Position numbers and translations under genes: made by a program
Source: Enterococcus sp.
Lineage (GTDB): Bacteria; Bacillota; Bacilli; Lactobacillales; Enterococcaceae
Direction of reading: 5' to 3'
Length of the DNA stretch: 44,789 nucleotides
Assembly: GCF_022711995.1 (NCBI RefSeq)
Contig: NZ_JALAHI010000015.1
Span: 1-44,789 of the forward strand
The notes under the pieces: model-generated
Told to the model about the DNA's origin: nothing
Databases searched by the model: none
What the model saw: only the letters and a program-made list of their open reading frames with translations
Shown: one piece after another, positions 44,714-44,789 of the stretch
Layout of the letters: each line of letters begins with the position of its first letter
Position numbering within the stretch: the first letter of the stretch is position 1

Positions 44714-44789
44714 TTTTACTGAAAGAATTGAAAGGGGATACAATTGGATGCTGCAGTATTTTTACGACAATGATTTGATAAACATTACC
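44714..44789. repeat. Right-end inverted copy of the ulaC start
   Basis: An exact reverse complement of 43511-43586, giving on the plus strand a ribosome site, an ATG at 44748 and the first 14 codons of ulaC, then the sequence ends. Loop between arms is 1127 bases and contains ulaG. Like the left end, this is probably a fold-back artefact; an invertible ulaG segment is the less likely reading. Confidence 0.9.

Overview
The window looks like chromosomal DNA of a low-GC Firmicute, most likely an Enterococcus. The reasons are the many PTS permeases, AGGAGG ribosome sites, BglG/LicT, LicR and RpiR regulators, an alsS-budA acetoin pair, a gram-positive mhq quinone-resistance operon, and intergenic hairpins of an enterococcal style. 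The species cannot be fixed from the sequence. No rRNA, tRNA, CRISPR, phage or transposase gene was seen. Both ends carry exact inverted copies of nearby sequence (1-100 versus 184-283, and 44714-44789 versus 43511-43586). These are best read as fold-back assembly or amplification artefacts, so the outermost bases should not be trusted.

Layout. 101-628 (-): 5' part of an MFS drug exporter. 821-9867 (-): an eleven-gene operon with two sets of C-glycoside-deglycosidase-type alpha and beta subunits, two Gfo/Idh/MocA oxidoreductases, a SnoaL-like protein, a third TIM-barrel epimerase, a HAD phosphatase and cellobiose-type PTS IIB and IIC. 10033-12336 (-): its likely regulator, an AraC protein fused to a GH39-like domain that lacks the acid/base Glu. 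12608-16193 (-): an mhq-type operon (MhqR-like repressor, two ring-cleaving dioxygenase-like proteins, flavin reductase, alpha/beta hydrolase) with a clear MhqR box at its promoter. 16463-20082 (-): a bgl operon (PTS IIBCA, YieK-like sugar-phosphate deaminase, LicT antiterminator) behind a RAT/terminator leader. 20501-22322 (+): PEP-mutase-family protein and Ada. 22489-24892 (-): alsS and budA. 25161-26300 (+): membrane-anchored helical-repeat protein. 26555-27052 (-): GNAT. 27174-33286 (-): LicR-like regulator, galactitol-type PTS IIA/IIC/IIB, class II aldolase, TIM-like isomerase and YjbQ. 33479-33898 (+): Arr rifamycin ADP-ribosyltransferase. 34021-38764 (+): BglK-like ROK kinase, RpiR regulator, PTS IIC and GH1 6-phospho-beta-glucosidase. 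39006-44680 (-): complete ula L-ascorbate operon.

How the parts fit. The region is devoted to plant-derived glycosides and sugar acids. The most interesting part is the 9 kb operon. Its oxidoreductase plus TIM-barrel alpha/CGDB beta composition matches the known 3-keto route for cleaving aryl C-glycosides such as puerarin, or beta-elimination of O-glycosides. Here it is duplicated and joined to a PTS permease and a phosphatase, which is not the textbook arrangement and suggests a phosphorylated intermediate. The neighbouring mhq operon would protect against catechol or quinone aglycones released by that pathway. This functional link is inference.
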